A stretch of DNA of 36,139 bases. It comes from Caldilineaceae bacterium. Lineage in GTDB: Bacteria; Chloroflexota; Anaerolineae; Caldilineales; Caldilineaceae. Of this stretch, positions 15,512 through 26,155 are shown one piece after another. Location: positions 1 through 36,139 of the forward strand of contig JAHBVH010000084.1 of assembly GCA_019637645.1 (NCBI GenBank), read 5' to 3'. The position numbers were made by a program, and so were the translations under genes. Every line of letters begins with the position of its first letter. Within the stretch, counting starts at the first letter, position 1. The notes beneath the pieces were generated by a model. The model was not told the DNA's origin, made no database searches, and saw only the letters and a list, made by a program, of their open reading frames with translations.

Positions 15512-16534
15512 ATGGACATTGGACGTTCTTTTTCCAATAAGATTGTCACCATTGAACGGTATATTTTGGAACAGCAGCACAGCTTTCCAGAAGCAACCGG
15601 TGCTTTGACCTACCTGCTGTATGACTTAGCGCTTTCGGCCAAAATCATCGCCAGCCATACCACGCGTGCTGGCCTGGCCGAAATCCTCGGCACGACGGGC
15701 GAAGAAAATATGCATGGGGATACTGTGCAAAAGCTCGATGTCTTTGCGGAACGTACCATCTACCGCATGAACGATCACACAGGGCGGCTGGCCGTCATGG
15801 CGTCGGAAGAAGAGGAAGAGATTATCCCCATTCCGACAAACTATCCAATTGGCAAATATGTCCTGCTCTATGACCCGCTCGATGGCTCCTCCAACATCGA
15901 TTATAATGTGAGTGTGGGCACGATCTTCGCTATCTACCGCCGCAAATCGCTCAGTGGCCCCGGCACTTTGGAAGACTGTCTGCAACCAGGGCGCGATCTC
16001 GTGGCAGCTGGGTATATTATCTACGGCTCTAGCACCATGATGGTCTACTCGACAGGGCAAGGCGTCCATGGCTTTACCCTCGATCCCCGGGTCGGCGAAT
16101 TCCTCCTCTCCCATCCTGATATTCGGATTCCCGAAAAACCCAAGTACTATAGTGTCAACCAAGGCTATCAGCCGCGTTGGTCCGCTGGGGTGCAGCAATA
16201 CACCCAATGGCTGCAAGGCGATAATGACCAGGGCATCGCGTTGTCGCTCCGCTATATTGGCTCCTTGGTTGCCGACTTCCATCGTAATTTGTTATCGGGC
16301 GGTGTCTTCTACTATCCAGCCGAAGGTAAGGGGGGCAAAGCGCAAGGGAAGCTGCGGCTACTCTATGAGGCGGCTCCACTAGCCTTCCTCGCGGAGCAAG
16401 CGGGCGGCTACGCATCCGATGGTCATCAATCGATCTTGGATATTCAACCGACCAAGCTCCATCAACGAGTGCCGCTCTTTATCGGCAACCGCAAGCTGGT
16501 ACAAAAGGCCGAGGAACTGCTGCGCGACGAATAG
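15512..16534 (+). CDS. fbp: Class I fructose-1,6-bisphosphatase
   Basis: The enzyme hydrolyses fructose-1,6-bisphosphate to fructose-6-phosphate in gluconeogenesis or the Calvin cycle. The 340-residue length is standard. The metal site is in [10 protein letters not shown], with the upstream acidic cluster [10 protein letters not shown] that matches the AMP-type loop region. The substrate region includes [16 protein letters not shown] with its conserved arginine/tyrosine face and [18 protein letters not shown] at 15512 ([10 protein letters not shown]) follows AAAGGGG at eight bases; the in-frame ATG at 15476 has no such site. It stands alone on the plus strand, convergent with the membrane fusion gene. 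Confidence 0.96.
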   Translation: MDIGRSFSNKIVTIERYILEQQHSFPEATGALTYLLYDLALSAKIIASHTTRAGLAEILGTTGEENMHGDTVQKLDVFAERTIYRMNDHTGRLAVMASEEEEEIIPIPTNYPIGKYVLLYDPLDGSSNIDYNVSVGTIFAIYRRKSLSGPGTLEDCLQPGRDLVAAGYIIYGSSTMMVYSTGQGVHGFTLDPRVGEFLLSHPDIRIPEKPKYYSVNQGYQPRWSAGVQQYTQWLQGDNDQGIALSLRYIGSLVADFHRNLLSGGVFYYPAEGKGGKAQGKLRLLYEAAPLAFLAEQAGGYASDGHQSILDIQPTKLHQRVPLFIGNRKLVQKAEELLRDE

Positions 16535-16583
16535 CCAACAATGGTACTCGCACCAAAAGAATGAAAATTAGTGGGATGCGGAT

Positions 16584-16632
16584 GGACGCGGATTTTCGCG
16601 GATCAATAATCAATCCGCGAAAATCCGCGTCC
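16584..16632. repeat. Perfect 20-bp inverted repeat between convergent genes
   Basis: GGACGCGGATTTTCGCGGAT (16584-16603) and its exact reverse complement (16613-16632) flank a 9-base loop, CAATAATCA. It sits between fbp and the YfhO-flippase gene, where it could end transcription from both sides. The GGACGCGGATTT core recurs in the repeat at 31939-31968, so it is probably a dispersed repeat family of this genome rather than a custom terminator. Confidence 0.9.
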
Positions 16633-16650
16633 GATTATGCTTTGCTGACG

Positions 16651-19600
16651 TTAGGCTGCGCTTTCGGTCGTGGCGGGTTGCAGCCACCGGCGCAACGGAC
16701 CGAGTGGAACGGCTTGCCAGACGACGCGCAGGTCGTTCTGTTGCAGGGTGCCGGTCAGCAATAGGGTGCTTCCATAGCCCAAAGTCCCCACGGCGACAGC
16801 TAGCCACACATTGCTCCCCAGCGCGAGCATACCATAGCTTGCTAAGCCCATTACCAGGGATGCACCGATAGGCCCCCAAAAGATCGAAAGCCAAGGTACC
16901 ACGCCTACATGGCGTCTGACACTGTAGTAGAAGGGGAAGAGCAGGCTGAATTCGCTGAGAATGGTCACGATGGCTGCACCGGCATAGCCAAAGCTAGGAA
17001 TCACGAGCAAATTCCCGATCACATTAAAGACAACCCCAATAAGAAAGGCTTTGGTCAAGTAGTGCTGCTGGTTGACCGCAATCAGCACATATTGGGTAAC
17101 GCTGTTGACAAAGCCAATGGGAATGCTCCAGATGATCAGCCGGAGCGCCAGATCCGAACCGCCCATATACTGAAATTCCCGCCCCCACAGGCGGAACGTC
17201 TCGGGAATGTGGAGATATTGCGCGCCGCCAAGAAAATAAACGAGGTCACTGGCGAGGAAGGTGGTTGCCACGGCAATCGGTAAACAGAGCATGACTAAGA
17301 GCCGCAGGCTGATGACATAGGCGCGCAGCAGGTTGTTGCCTTCGCTGCGCGCATAGCGACTCATGAGCGGGAAGATCGCCATGGTGAAGACACTGGGAAT
17401 AATGTTGAGCCCATCGAGATACTTTAACCCGACACTATACAACCCAACGCTGGCCTCGCCCACCAACGGGCGCAAAATCCACAAATCAATGCGCCAGAAG
17501 ATCGTCGCCAGCAAATGGTTGATCATCAGCGGGCCACTCATGCGCATCATCCAGCGTTGGAGCGGCCAATCCCAGCGCCATTCTGGCTTGAAAAGGGTGC
17601 GCCGGAGCAGTCCATAGAGCCAGAGCACCTGTAGCAAATTCATCACCAGGCTGACCCCAGCCAACCCCACATAGCCCCAACCTAGCAGGAGGACTAACGC
17701 CCCCAAGGTGACTTTGAGCAGCGCCACCGCATTGGCTAAGCCCGCCGGATATTCCATCTTCTCAAAGGCCATAAAGGTGCTACTCAGGGCATCGGCCCAA
17801 TTGGCAAAGAGCATGGCCGCCGCAAAGATCACGAGCGCCTGGACTTCAGCGGTGCCAATCGGGGTCAATTCGCCTAGGTAGCCACGACCAAAGGCAAAGG
17901 TGTCCACTGATCGATAGAGCCAGATGACCAGCCCTAGCACGGGCAGGCTGATCAGCCAGAGCAAGGTCCGTAGGGCAATGACATTGGTCAGGTACCGGCT
18001 GGATTGATCCTTATCGGCAGAGACATCCCGCGTGAGTAAGGTGCCTAACCCATAGCGGCTGACGATCTCGAAGATGCCATAGACCGCGACGACAAAGGCG
18101 TATTGGCCCGTCCCCTCTGGCCCCAAGAGGCGTACATAGAGCATGGCAAAAGCAAAGTCAATGGCTTTGTTGACCAAGCTCAAGAGCATGGGCACCAGCG
18201 AATTTTTTGCCACCGTGCGCGCTTCGCCCGTATGGTTTTCGGGGTGATAGTAGCGGCCCCACGTCCAGTACCCACAGAGCAACACAGTCGCCATGAAGGC
18301 CAGAAAGCTGACATAGAGGCCCAGCTTAAAGCTCATAGGCGAATAGACAAAGCGCACTGTCCATTGGCCTGCCGTGGGCAGATAGACCGTGCGCAAAGCA
18401 CTGTTGGCACGATAGATAGTCAACTCTTCTTCGGCGCTTTCATCGCTGCCAAAGGGCCGGAGAAACGCCTTCCAGCCGGGGAAGTAGGCATCGCCCACCA
18501 CCAGCCAACCGCGGTCGCTCAGATTGACATCCACTAAGAGATCATTGGCCGTGTAGCGGCTGATCCGTGCTTCCCGGAGCTGCGGGCTGGCCGGTGTCAG
18601 GGCGTGTTCGGCGGTGGGCGTCTCTTCCAAAAAGACCACTTGGCGGAAGTCGGTTGCGAGCAAGGGTTGCTCTGCCACAGGGAGCACTTGGGCTGTCGGG
18701 ACGATCCAGACGCGCGGCAACACTTCCTGATTTTCATAGAGCCCAATGCTGTCGTCACGATAGAGGGCTTGCCAACTTGGATTAGGGAGATAGTGCTCGG
18801 TCAGCACATATTTCACATTGAGCAGATCGAGCAGCGGGTTGTCCAGCACGCCATACACATCGGCGCTGACATTGCTATAGAGTGGTGCAATGCGGTTGTA
18901 GAGCAACTCATTGGCTTGGGGTGCAATCCGTTCCATCAATTCGGCATACTGCCGGGGAATAATCGAATCGTAGCCGCGAATATCCTCCCAGCCATAGTAC
19001 ATGCCCATGTTGGCATTGAAAGTCTTTTCGCCGGGCAGGTTAAAGGTGGTAAAGCGCCAGCGCGCGTTGGGATCTTGGCGGGTAAAGTCGGTCTGGGGAT
19101 CAACCCCTGTGTGCGCATTGAGAAATTGCACAACCGGCGGAATCTGGGCCGGGTTGAGCGGCGAGAGAGCCGGATCACTGGCCGGATTAAAGCGCCCGTG
19201 AATGGCATAAAGATCTAGGGCCACCACGGCGATGAGCACCACTGCCAGCCCGTTGCCGACGCGGGTGCTGGCCTGGGCTTTTCCCTGCCGCCAGACCAAC
19301 CAACCAATCACGGTGCCGCTCAGGAGGGCAAAGAGCCCAAACTTGAGCAGATTGACCGCCTGATAGCTCCAGAACATGCGCCCGTCTCGGAAGGCCATCT
19401 GCGCCAGATCGCTGCCATCGACCACCCGTTGGGCCAACTGAATGAACGGTTCTGCCCGAAAAACGCTGATCCCCACCAGCGCCACGGCACCGAGACCAGC
19501 GAGGATTGCCAGCAATATCAGAGGCCCCTGGAACCATTGCGTCAGGCGGCGTGCCGGTTGTGTCAGGCTTTGCCACACGCGCGGTTCTAGCAAACAATGT

Positions 19601-21033
19601 AAGCCCATCCCGGCCAGAACCGCCATGCTGAGCGTAAAAGGAAAGACCCAACGGAAAGGGCTGTGGAGCTGGCTCCAGCCCGGCAACCCATAAAAGAGCA
19701 GGGCATAGAGTGGCGTTCCAAAGGCAAAGAGCAGCGAAAGGAGTGCTAGACCCGCAAAAAACCAACGTTGGCGATGGTGAAGCACTAGGAGCGGATTGGC
19801 TGTAGTCGGTTTGGCTCGCTTCGGCGTCTGCCCGCGCCAGCGCGTCAAGAGCCACACCACGCTGTCGCCCAGCGCAATGGCGGCCAGCAGCCAGGTCGCG
19901 AGCCCCAGGTAATTGCCGCCCTCGACATAGTTTTTAATGCCCCAAAAGATCGTATCAACCGGCTCGCCCAAGGCATTGATCGTCGCTGGTTGCCACTGGC
20001 GTTGCCAAAGATCGAACCAAGCATGATGACTCGGGTTGCCAAAAACATCGGGCAGAAAGAAGGTCAGCACCTGGCGTGTCGGCCAAGCCCACGCCAGAAT
20101 TTGGGCCAGGGTGGCCGAGCCATCGCGGAAGTTCAGCGGCACGAGTTCGAGCAGGGGGAATAGCTGGATGCCGCCTGCCGCGACGCCCAACACCGCCATG
20201 GTGAGCAACCAACCCGTCAATTTCAAGATGCGGCCAGCTGGGGACGGCTGTTTGGCCGTACGGTCGGTGGCATGGGTCAACTGCCGGTGAGCGATCCAGA
20301 GCCGGAAGAGCGTATAGAGCCCGGTCACCAACGCGGTGTAATAGATCAATTCGGGGTGGCCGGCCAAGACGACCAGCGCAATGATGCTAATCCCCGCCGC
20401 CACATAGGGGATGGGATGAAAGCTGGTGTTGCCTTTTTCCTCTTGCTTGCGAATAATCAACTCGACTAGCGCCAGCAAGAGCGGCAGCCAGACCGCCGCG
20501 GCCAAGAACATGGTAAAGACCACGCTCACGATCAAAAAGCCGCTAAACATAAAGACGACGCCACTCAAAAGCGCGGCCAAGGGGCGTAGGCGGAGCACCC
20601 GCCCAAAGAGGTACATATTGATGCCCGCCAAGCCAACTTGGATCGCGGTAAACCAACCATAGGCGACTTCGAGTGGCAAGAGATAAAAAAGCAGATTCAG
20701 CGGGTAGAAAGTGCTCGCCTGCCCCGCCGCCAGAAAAGGCTGGCCGGTGAAGAGTTGGGGATTCCACAGGGGCAGTTGCCCGTCCGCCAAAGTGCGCTGA
20801 ATATGCAGTTTCCAAACAGCATTTTCCAGCACGAGATCGCTGAGCAGGTTGTTATGGGGGACTAAGCCAGGTTGGAGCGCTTGCCAGGGCTGAAAGGTAT
20901 ATAAATTATCATAGGGCAGCAAGGTGGCTCCGGTGAGCGCTGGGAAAAGGACCGGCGCAAACCAGCAAAAAGCTAGTGCCACGAGCACGAACAGGGCCAG
21001 CAGATCGCTGCGCCAGGGATGTAGACGCTTCAT
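16651..21033 (-). CDS. YfhO-type membrane glycosyltransferase fused to an oligosaccharide flippase
   Basis: A single 1460-residue frame. Residues 1 to about 925 are YfhO-like: multi-helix GT-C membrane protein with [14 protein letters not shown] and [15 protein letters not shown] in the first external loop and the C-terminal [14 protein letters not shown]. Residues about 940-1460 are an oligosaccharide flippase (Polysacc_synt/Wzx-MATE type) starting [20 protein letters not shown] and continuing with [18 protein letters not shown]. YfhO proteins transfer sugars from polyprenyl-phosphate on the outer membrane face; flippases move lipid-linked sugars across. Both activities in one chain would couple the steps. 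The gene starts 24 bases after the stop of a polyprenyl-phosphate sugar synthase-like gene, the expected donor maker. No ribosome site is visible at ATG 21033, so translation is probably coupled. No frameshift or internal stop is present at the junction near 18230. Confidence 0.88.
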   Translation of the reverse strand: MKRLHPWRSDLLALFVLVALAFCWFAPVLFPALTGATLLPYDNLYTFQPWQALQPGLVPHNNLLSDLVLENAVWKLHIQRTLADGQLPLWNPQLFTGQPFLAAGQASTFYPLNLLFYLLPLEVAYGWFTAIQVGLAGINMYLFGRVLRLRPLAALLSGVVFMFSGFLIVSVVFTMFLAAAVWLPLLLALVELIIRKQEEKGNTSFHPIPYVAAGISIIALVVLAGHPELIYYTALVTGLYTLFRLWIAHRQLTHATDRTAKQPSPAGRILKLTGWLLTMAVLGVAAGGIQLFPLLELVPLNFRDGSATLAQILAWAWPTRQVLTFFLPDVFGNPSHHAWFDLWQRQWQPATINALGEPVDTIFWGIKNYVEGGNYLGLATWLLAAIALGDSVVWLLTRWRGQTPKRAKPTTANPLLVLHHRQRWFFAGLALLSLLFAFGTPLYALLFYGLPGWSQLHSPFRWVFPFTLSMAVLAGMGLHCLLEPRVWQSLTQPARRLTQWFQGPLILLAILAGLGAVALVGISVFRAEPFIQLAQRVVDGSDLAQMAFRDGRMFWSYQAVNLLKFGLFALLSGTVIGWLVWRQGKAQASTRVGNGLAVVLIAVVALDLYAIHGRFNPASDPALSPLNPAQIPPVVQFLNAHTGVDPQTDFTRQDPNARWRFTTFNLPGEKTFNANMGMYYGWEDIRGYDSIIPRQYAELMERIAPQANELLYNRIAPLYSNVSADVYGVLDNPLLDLLNVKYVLTEHYLPNPSWQALYRDDSIGLYENQEVLPRVWIVPTAQVLPVAEQPLLATDFRQVVFLEETPTAEHALTPASPQLREARISRYTANDLLVDVNLSDRGWLVVGDAYFPGWKAFLRPFGSDESAEEELTIYRANSALRTVYLPTAGQWTVRFVYSPMSFKLGLYVSFLAFMATVLLCGYWTWGRYYHPENHTGEARTVAKNSLVPMLLSLVNKAIDFAFAMLYVRLLGPEGTGQYAFVVAVYGIFEIVSRYGLGTLLTRDVSADKDQSSRYLTNVIALRTLLWLISLPVLGLVIWLYRSVDTFAFGRGYLGELTPIGTAEVQALVIFAAAMLFANWADALSSTFMAFEKMEYPAGLANAVALLKVTLGALVLLLGWGYVGLAGVSLVMNLLQVLWLYGLLRRTLFKPEWRWDWPLQRWMMRMSGPLMINHLLATIFWRIDLWILRPLVGEASVGLYSVGLKYLDGLNIIPSVFTMAIFPLMSRYARSEGNNLLRAYVISLRLLVMLCLPIAVATTFLASDLVYFLGGAQYLHIPETFRLWGREFQYMGGSDLALRLIIWSIPIGFVNSVTQYVLIAVNQQHYLTKAFLIGVVFNVIGNLLVIPSFGYAGAAIVTILSEFSLLFPFYYSVRRHVGVVPWLSIFWGPIGASLVMGLASYGMLALGSNVWLAVAVGTLGYGSTLLLTGTLQQNDLRVVWQAVPLGPLRRWLQPATTESAA

Positions 21034-21057
21034 GAGTTAGATGTCATGGGTTAGCTG

Positions 21058-22005
21058 TCATGGAATCGGTGACTGTGATTTGCCAATGGCAGAGGAGAGT
21101 TCGGATTGAGTAGAAAACTCTGGCGCACGCCGCGTGGCTTGGGCGGCTTCTGACGCAACGGGAGGACGCCCTAGAGCGCGATACCGCCAGCGGATCTGCC
21201 ACGTACGCCACGCCGATTCGAGTTTTACGGGAATATCGAGCTTACTCTGCCCAATGCGGCGATCTTCAAAATGGATCGGGATCTCAATCAACCGATAGCC
21301 AAGTTTTTCGCAGAGATAGGCCATCTCAACTTGGAAGCTATAGCCATTGCTCTGAATCTGGTCGAGACCAATGGCGTGTAAGGCTTGCCCTTTCCATAAT
21401 TTGAAACCAGCCGTCATATCCCGAATCCGCAACCCCAAGATCAACCGCACATAGTAGTTGGCCCACCAACTGAGGAAGCGACGACCCCACTCCCAACGTT
21501 CATCCAACGTACCACCGGGGACATAGCGACTGCCAATCACCACATCGGCATTGGTCGCCAACATCACGCCTAACATCTGTGGAATGTAATCCGGCGAATG
21601 GCTAAAGTCGGCATCCATCTGCACCACATAATCGGCCCCATCGGCCAGTGCCCGTTGCATGCCCGCGACATAGGCCGTGCCCAAGCCTCCTTTGCCCTGC
21701 CGATGAACGACCACCATGCGTGGGCGGGCGGCGTGGCTAGGGTCGCTTTGGTATTGCTGGGCCAGGGCGTCCGCAACGGCTCCTGTGCCATCGGGTGAAT
21801 TGTCATCCACCACCAAGAGTTGCAAGGCGGGAATCGGCAACGCCAAGAGCGCCGCGGTCATAGCAGGTAGGTTATCGGCTTCGTTATAGGTAGGGATGAC
21901 CACCGTCAAGCGGAGGGATGGCGGTAGGCCGTCCAAGGGCGTCGTCTGAGGTGATGGTTGACGGTTTTGCAAGCGTAAATGATCCATGAAATCGTCTTGG
22001 CTCAT
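21058..22005 (-). CDS. Polyprenol-phosphate sugar synthase, GT2 (dolichol-phosphate mannosyltransferase-like)
   Basis: Soluble-type GT2 synthase transferring a sugar from a nucleotide donor to polyprenyl phosphate on the cytoplasmic face. The nucleotide-sugar motifs are [27 protein letters not shown] and the metal motif [10 protein letters not shown]. The C-terminal half has [12 protein letters not shown] and [10 protein letters not shown], as in DPM1-like enzymes. At 315 residues there is no added C-terminal membrane region, so an attached flippase is not present in this protein; the next gene carries one. ATG at 22005 has only a weak GAGAA upstream. The sugar may be mannose, glucose or GlcNAc. 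Confidence 0.9.
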   Translation of the reverse strand: MSQDDFMDHLRLQNRQPSPQTTPLDGLPPSLRLTVVIPTYNEADNLPAMTAALLALPIPALQLLVVDDNSPDGTGAVADALAQQYQSDPSHAARPRMVVVHRQGKGGLGTAYVAGMQRALADGADYVVQMDADFSHSPDYIPQMLGVMLATNADVVIGSRYVPGGTLDERWEWGRRFLSWWANYYVRLILGLRIRDMTAGFKLWKGQALHAIGLDQIQSNGYSFQVEMAYLCEKLGYRLIEIPIHFEDRRIGQSKLDIPVKLESAWRTWQIRWRYRALGRPPVASEAAQATRRAPEFSTQSELSSAIGKSQSPIP

Positions 22006-22206
22006 CCGTAGGTTCTCGATGTAAAGCGCGGCTGCACGGCTAGGTACCTCCAGGCGATTCGCTGCGCACGTTCGACCGATGAGCGATCAGCACAGGGTTT
22101 GCTGGATCGGCTGTCGAGGTTGGATTGTAACATGAGTATAGGGCGTGGTCAATCGGGCGCGCCCTACGGGTTGGCTTTTCGTGGTTGGGCAAATGTTGGA
22201 AGAAGA

Positions 22207-22220
22207 AGGGATCAATCCCT
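22207..22220. repeat. 14-bp palindrome adjacent to the large palindrome before clpS
   Basis: AGGGATCAATCCCT is six paired bases around a CA loop, two bases before the 42-bp palindrome at 22223-22264. Together they would form two stacked hairpins in RNA. Confidence 0.7.
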
Positions 22221-22222
22221 CT

Positions 22223-22264
22223 GCGAACAAAGAGAAGCCGCTGCAGCGGCTTCTCTTTGTTCGC
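22223..22264. repeat. Perfect 42-bp palindrome upstream of clpS
   Basis: The left half GCGAACAAAGAGAAGCCGCTG (22223-22243 region) is matched base for base by the right half up to 22264, centred on GCTGCAGC. It lies in the 394-bp gap between the divergent GT2 synthase gene and clpS. A 20-base stem with no real loop can be a terminator, a transcription barrier or a repeat copy; there is no U-tract on either side. Confidence 0.9.
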
Positions 22265-22399
22265 GCGCAGTTTCAACTGCTGCTTTTTGTGGTTAGTGGC
22301 TTGCCCTGTGCCTGCCAATTCTGGGCTTGACCAGGACGCTAACTCGGAGTATGCTTATAGAAACGCGTTCGATGACTGCTCTTGTTGATAGGTGAACCG
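22265..22399. other. Rest of the gap before clpS
   Basis: Contains a small hairpin, CAGTT-TC-AACTG near 22270, followed by CTGCTTTTTG, which could be a weak terminator. No tRNA, ORF or clear promoter was seen. Confidence 0.3.
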
Positions 22400-22708
22400 A
22401 TGGCACTACCAGAAACCTTGCTCGACCCGATTGTGCGCGATGACAAAGACATTCGCGAAGAGCCCCTATACCGCATCTTGATCCACAATGATGATGTCAC
22501 CCCGTATGATTATGTGGTCCGCATGTTAAAACGCATCTTTATGCTCTCCCAAGAATTGGCGGAGCACGTAGCTGAAACGGCGCATGATGAGGGTGTTGCG
22601 GTGGTAATGATCCGGCCCCGTCCCGAGGCCGAAAAGCTCATTGGCATTGCCCGCACCCATGCCCGCGCCGATGGCTATCCGCTGACCTTTAGCCTGGAAC
22701 CAGATTAA
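22400..22708 (+). CDS. clpS: ATP-dependent Clp protease adaptor ClpS
   Basis: ClpS delivers N-degron proteins to ClpAP (or ClpCP). The 102-residue protein has the family core [20 protein letters not shown], where the NDD lies in the substrate pocket, and later [18 protein letters not shown] at 22400 has AGGTG five bases upstream, preferred over the in-frame ATG at 22382. The unusual part is the long palindrome upstream. No clpA/clpC gene is next to it. Confidence 0.93.
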   Translation: MALPETLLDPIVRDDKDIREEPLYRILIHNDDVTPYDYVVRMLKRIFMLSQELAEHVAETAHDEGVAVVMIRPRPEAEKLIGIARTHARADGYPLTFSLEPD

Positions 22709-22782
22709 ACAAAGGCGTGGCTGCCGCCTGTTCTACCTTTCTGAGCGACGATAGGGCAGCTACCTTAGTTTGCTTGATACTC

Positions 22783-23301
22783 ATGACTCCTCATCACCAC
22801 CATGATCCGTCGCCAGCGCCTGCTTGGGTCCATGGCCATGCCCACGAGCCCAATCCGCTGCCGCCTTCGCCGGAACCCACGTTTGTCGTACACCTACCGA
22901 ATGGCGTAGCCCAACCGTGGACCGTTGCCGAGCTGCAACAACTGGCCGCCATGACTGTCACCGACTGTTACATTGTGAGCACCGGCCATGGTACGTCCGG
23001 CCCTTTTACCTTTACGGGTGTCTCTTTCCCAGCCTTTCTGGCCCAGGTGCTAGGCGGGGCTACCGCTTGGCATACGGTAGATGTGATCAGCGCCGATGGC
23101 TTTGGCACGCGCTTCACCGTGGCTGATCTGGCCGCGGGTACAGCCAATCGACCCGCACTCCTCGCCTACCAACTTGATGGTCAGCCGTTGACGCGGGCCC
23201 AAGGCTTGGTTCGCCTCATCGTGCCGACCGAAACAGATGACGCCTTGCGCCAAGTGAAGTGGGTAGCGCAAATCCGGGTCTATACCACCGCGCCAGCGTA
23301 G
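22783..23301 (+). CDS. Small molybdopterin-dependent oxidoreductase (sulfite oxidase-like domain)
   Basis: The 172-residue protein holds one Oxidored_molyb-type domain: PEPTFVVHLPNGVAQPWTV, VTDCYIVSTGHGTSGPFTFT (Cys as candidate Mo ligand), VDVISADGFGTRFTV and PTETDDALRQVKWVAQIRV. It begins with a histidine tract (TPHHHHDPS) which might bind metal. No signal peptide was seen, and the domain lacks the C-terminal dimerisation domain of true sulfite oxidase. ATG at 22783 is chosen because the domain follows shortly after; an upstream GTG at 22717 would add 22 residues. No ribosome site is visible. The substrate is unknown. Confidence 0.75.
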   Translation: MTPHHHHDPSPAPAWVHGHAHEPNPLPPSPEPTFVVHLPNGVAQPWTVAELQQLAAMTVTDCYIVSTGHGTSGPFTFTGVSFPAFLAQVLGGATAWHTVDVISADGFGTRFTVADLAAGTANRPALLAYQLDGQPLTRAQGLVRLIVPTETDDALRQVKWVAQIRVYTTAPA

Positions 23302-23355
23302 ACGATGTTGATCCTGCCGCGCTTCTTCATGTAGTAGGGATGGTGCTCACTCCTC

Positions 23356-26127
23356 ATGGCTCTGGCTGAATTGTTGACGGCGCTCCGTGCCGATCATGGT
23401 TTTATGGCGAATGTGATGGCTTGGCGTTCCGTGCCAGCCCAATCCCCGCGCTACGCACCAATGCCCTCTGCGTTGCACGTGGCGTTGCAAACAGTCCTGT
23501 CCCAACGGGGCATTCCTCAACTCTATACCCATCAAGCCCAGGCCGTCGAACAGGCGTTAGCCAGTCAGCATGTGGTGGTCGTCACACCGACGGCGAGTGG
23601 CAAAACGCTCTGTTACAATCTGCCGGTTTTGCACCAGTTGCTCCATGAGCCCCAAGCCCGCGCCCTGTATCTCTTTCCCACCAAGGCCCTGGCGCATGAT
23701 CAATTGACCGAACTCACCACCTGGCAGCAGGCATTGGCAAACGCACTGCCCCAACCCTTACACGTTGCTTCCTACGATGGCGACACTACCAGCGCGGCCC
23801 GACCGCGGGTTCGCCGTCAGAGCCGTTTGATTTTGAGCAACCCCGACATGCTCCATACCGGGATCCTGCCCTATCACACCCATTGGGAAGCCTTTTTTGC
23901 CAACTTGCGCTATGTGGTGCTGGATGAGTTGCATACCTATCGCGGCATCTTTGGCAGCCATGTGGCGAATGTACTGCGGCGGCTGCAACGGATCTGCGCA
24001 TTCTATGGCAGTCATCCCCAATTTATCTGCGCCAGTGCCACCATTGCCAATCCCCAACAACTGGCCGAACGGTTGTTGGAGCAACCTGTAACCTTGGTGC
24101 GGGAGAATGGCGCGCCCAGCGGCCCGAAGCAGATCATTCTCTATAACCCGCCCCTCTATGATGCGGAACGCGGATTGCGCCAGAGCGCACTGTTGGAAGC
24201 CCAGGAATTGGCCGCCCGTTGTGTACGCGCTGGCCTCCAAACTATTCTCTTTGGTCGCTCCCGCCTGACAACAGAAGTGTTACTGAGTTATCTGCGCGAT
24301 AAAGTCGGTTTACCTCCCAGTTGGCAAAGGCCAGATGCGCCGCCCGTTCCCGCCGCGGCGACGATTGCCGACCCACAAACCGCGATTCGTGGCTATCGCG
24401 GTGGTTATTTACCCCAAGAGCGCCGCACCATTGAGGCCGGGTTGCGCAACGGTACGGTGCGCGCTGTGGTGGCCACCAATGCCCTCGAGTTGGGCATCGA
24501 CATCGGTGGCCTTCAGGCCGCGGTCCTCTGTGGCTATCCGGGGACCATTGCCAGTGTCTGGCAGCAAATGGGCCGAGCCGGACGCACCCAGGAAGGCGCC
24601 TTGGCGATCTTGGTGGCTACCGGTGGTCTCCTCGACCAATATGTGATCCAACACCCTGACTTTCTCTTTGACCAATCCCCCGAGCATGCGCTGATCAACC
24701 CTGATAATTTGATGCTGCTGATCGATCAGTTGCGCTGCGCGGCCTTTGAACTGCCCTTTGGCCCCACCGACTCTTTTGGCGCGTCTCCCTTTACGGCGGA
24801 TGCGCTCCAACTCCTGGCGGAAGGGGGCGAAGTGCAACAGCACCAGGGGCGTTTTTTCTGGAGTGGCGCAGGCTACCCCGCCACCCAGATCAGTCTACGC
24901 AGCGCGGGCAGCGAAACGGTTGCGATTCAAGTCGCGGCACGCGGGGCGTGGGGGGCTGGGGCACGCTCTGTTGGGCTGCCAACCGTGGATGTGCTCTTGG
25001 ATGATGCCCCGTCGCCCGCCAGCGCAGCTACGCTAGCCCCGAGTTCGCCCACGGTCATCGGCCAGCTCGATCGAGCGACCGCGCCCAATCTGCTCTACAC
25101 TGGTGCCATCTACCTTCATGAGGGGCAAAGTTATCAAGTCGAGCAGCTCGACCTGACCAACAAGCTCGCTACCGTCACACCGGTTACGGTGGATTATTAC
25201 ACCGAAGTGACCACCGAGGCCGAGGTCACCGTATTGCAAGAACTAGAGACGCGGCTTGTCACTGGTGCGCGGGTGGCCTATGGCGATCTACAGGTGCGCA
25301 GCCAAGTGGTCGGCTTCCGTCGGATTAAACGCTTTACCCACGAAACCCTGGGGGCTTTCCCCCTCGACTACCCGCCGCAACTGCTCGAAACCACCGGCTA
25401 TTGGCTGGGCGTATTACCCCAGACCCAGATCCAACTCGCGCAGCAAGGGCAATGGTTTGATTCGCTCAATAACTATGGCCCTAACTGGCAGGAGCAGCGC
25501 CGTCGCGTGCGGGTGCGCGACCACTATCGCTGCACCCAATGTGGCGCACCGGAGCCGCCTGGGCGTCAACATGATGTCCACCACCTCGTGCCCTTTCGCA
25601 CTTTTGGTTATGTACCCGGCTTCAATGATCATTATCAAGCCGCCAATCGCTTGGAAAACCTAGTGCTGGTCTGCCGTCCTTGTCACCGGCGGCTGGAAAG
25701 TGGCGTCCGCACCCGCACTGGCCTGGACGGCCTGGCCTATGCGCTGACTAATATCGCGCCACTCCATCTCATGTGTGATCCTCAAGATCTGGGAGTGCAT
25801 GTGGTGCGGAGTGAAGGGGTGGGGGAGGAGAGTGGGATAGTGGGGCAGCGGGCAGCGGGCAGGGGGGCAGAGGATAGCGGGGCAGCGGGCAGGGGGGTGT
25901 TGCCGAGTATTTATTTGTATGAGCGAGTGACGGCAGGGTTGGGGTTTAGTGAGCGGCTCTTTGCGTCACATGATGAGTTGTTAGTGGCAGCACAACGATT
26001 GGTGCGCGCTTGCCCTTGCCGCCATGGGTGTCCGGCTTGTGTGGGGCCGGTCTTGGAGCAGGATCTGGCGCTCTTAGAGACAAAGCAACTGACCTTGGCA
26101 TTATTGACGGTGTTGATCGGGCCATGA
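23356..26127 (+). CDS. MrfA/YprA-type DEAD/DEAH helicase with inserted HNH domain
   Basis: Superfamily 2 helicase: Walker A TPTASGKT (about 78-85), [15 protein letters not shown] (DExH-like box, about 187), CASATIANP, and QMGRAGR (about 407) in the second RecA lobe. The C-terminal metal cluster [13 protein letters not shown] (about 885-897) is the DUF1998 feature of MrfA, a 3'-5' helicase linked to mitomycin repair. An extra segment, about residues 715-785, has a full HNH signature: [35 protein letters not shown] domains cut DNA; whether this one does is unknown. Between HNH and the cluster lies a Gly-rich insertion from the G-rich repeat at 25816-25897. ATG at 23356 has no clear ribosome site. 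The gene stops 28 bp from a convergent gene. Confidence 0.88.
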   Translation: MALAELLTALRADHGFMANVMAWRSVPAQSPRYAPMPSALHVALQTVLSQRGIPQLYTHQAQAVEQALASQHVVVVTPTASGKTLCYNLPVLHQLLHEPQARALYLFPTKALAHDQLTELTTWQQALANALPQPLHVASYDGDTTSAARPRVRRQSRLILSNPDMLHTGILPYHTHWEAFFANLRYVVLDELHTYRGIFGSHVANVLRRLQRICAFYGSHPQFICASATIANPQQLAERLLEQPVTLVRENGAPSGPKQIILYNPPLYDAERGLRQSALLEAQELAARCVRAGLQTILFGRSRLTTEVLLSYLRDKVGLPPSWQRPDAPPVPAAATIADPQTAIRGYRGGYLPQERRTIEAGLRNGTVRAVVATNALELGIDIGGLQAAVLCGYPGTIASVWQQMGRAGRTQEGALAILVATGGLLDQYVIQHPDFLFDQSPEHALINPDNLMLLIDQLRCAAFELPFGPTDSFGASPFTADALQLLAEGGEVQQHQGRFFWSGAGYPATQISLRSAGSETVAIQVAARGAWGAGARSVGLPTVDVLLDDAPSPASAATLAPSSPTVIGQLDRATAPNLLYTGAIYLHEGQSYQVEQLDLTNKLATVTPVTVDYYTEVTTEAEVTVLQELETRLVTGARVAYGDLQVRSQVVGFRRIKRFTHETLGAFPLDYPPQLLETTGYWLGVLPQTQIQLAQQGQWFDSLNNYGPNWQEQRRRVRVRDHYRCTQCGAPEPPGRQHDVHHLVPFRTFGYVPGFNDHYQAANRLENLVLVCRPCHRRLESGVRTRTGLDGLAYALTNIAPLHLMCDPQDLGVHVVRSEGVGEESGIVGQRAAGRGAEDSGAAGRGVLPSIYLYERVTAGLGFSERLFASHDELLVAAQRLVRACPCRHGCPACVGPVLEQDLALLETKQLTLALLTVLIGP
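25816..25897 (+). repeat. G-rich in-frame repeat inside the helicase gene, quadruplex-prone
   Basis: The coding strand holds at least ten runs of three or more G within 82 bases, including two copies of GGGGCAGCGGGCAG (25842-25855 and 25879-25892). It encodes a Gly/Ala/Arg/Ser stretch absent from what I know of the family and is unlike its surroundings in base use. It fits the pattern for G-quadruplex formation in mRNA or the coding DNA strand; folding is inferred. Confidence 0.8.
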
Positions 26128-26155
26128 TGGCTGAACTGGGACGGCTGAACTGGGC

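Noticed and set aside
15626..16282. 218-codon minus-strand frame inside fbp
   Set aside because: Shadow of fbp, which has all catalytic motifs on the plus strand.
22145..22330. Short plus-strand frames across the palindrome before clpS
   Set aside because: They consist mostly of palindrome sequence and have no ribosome site.
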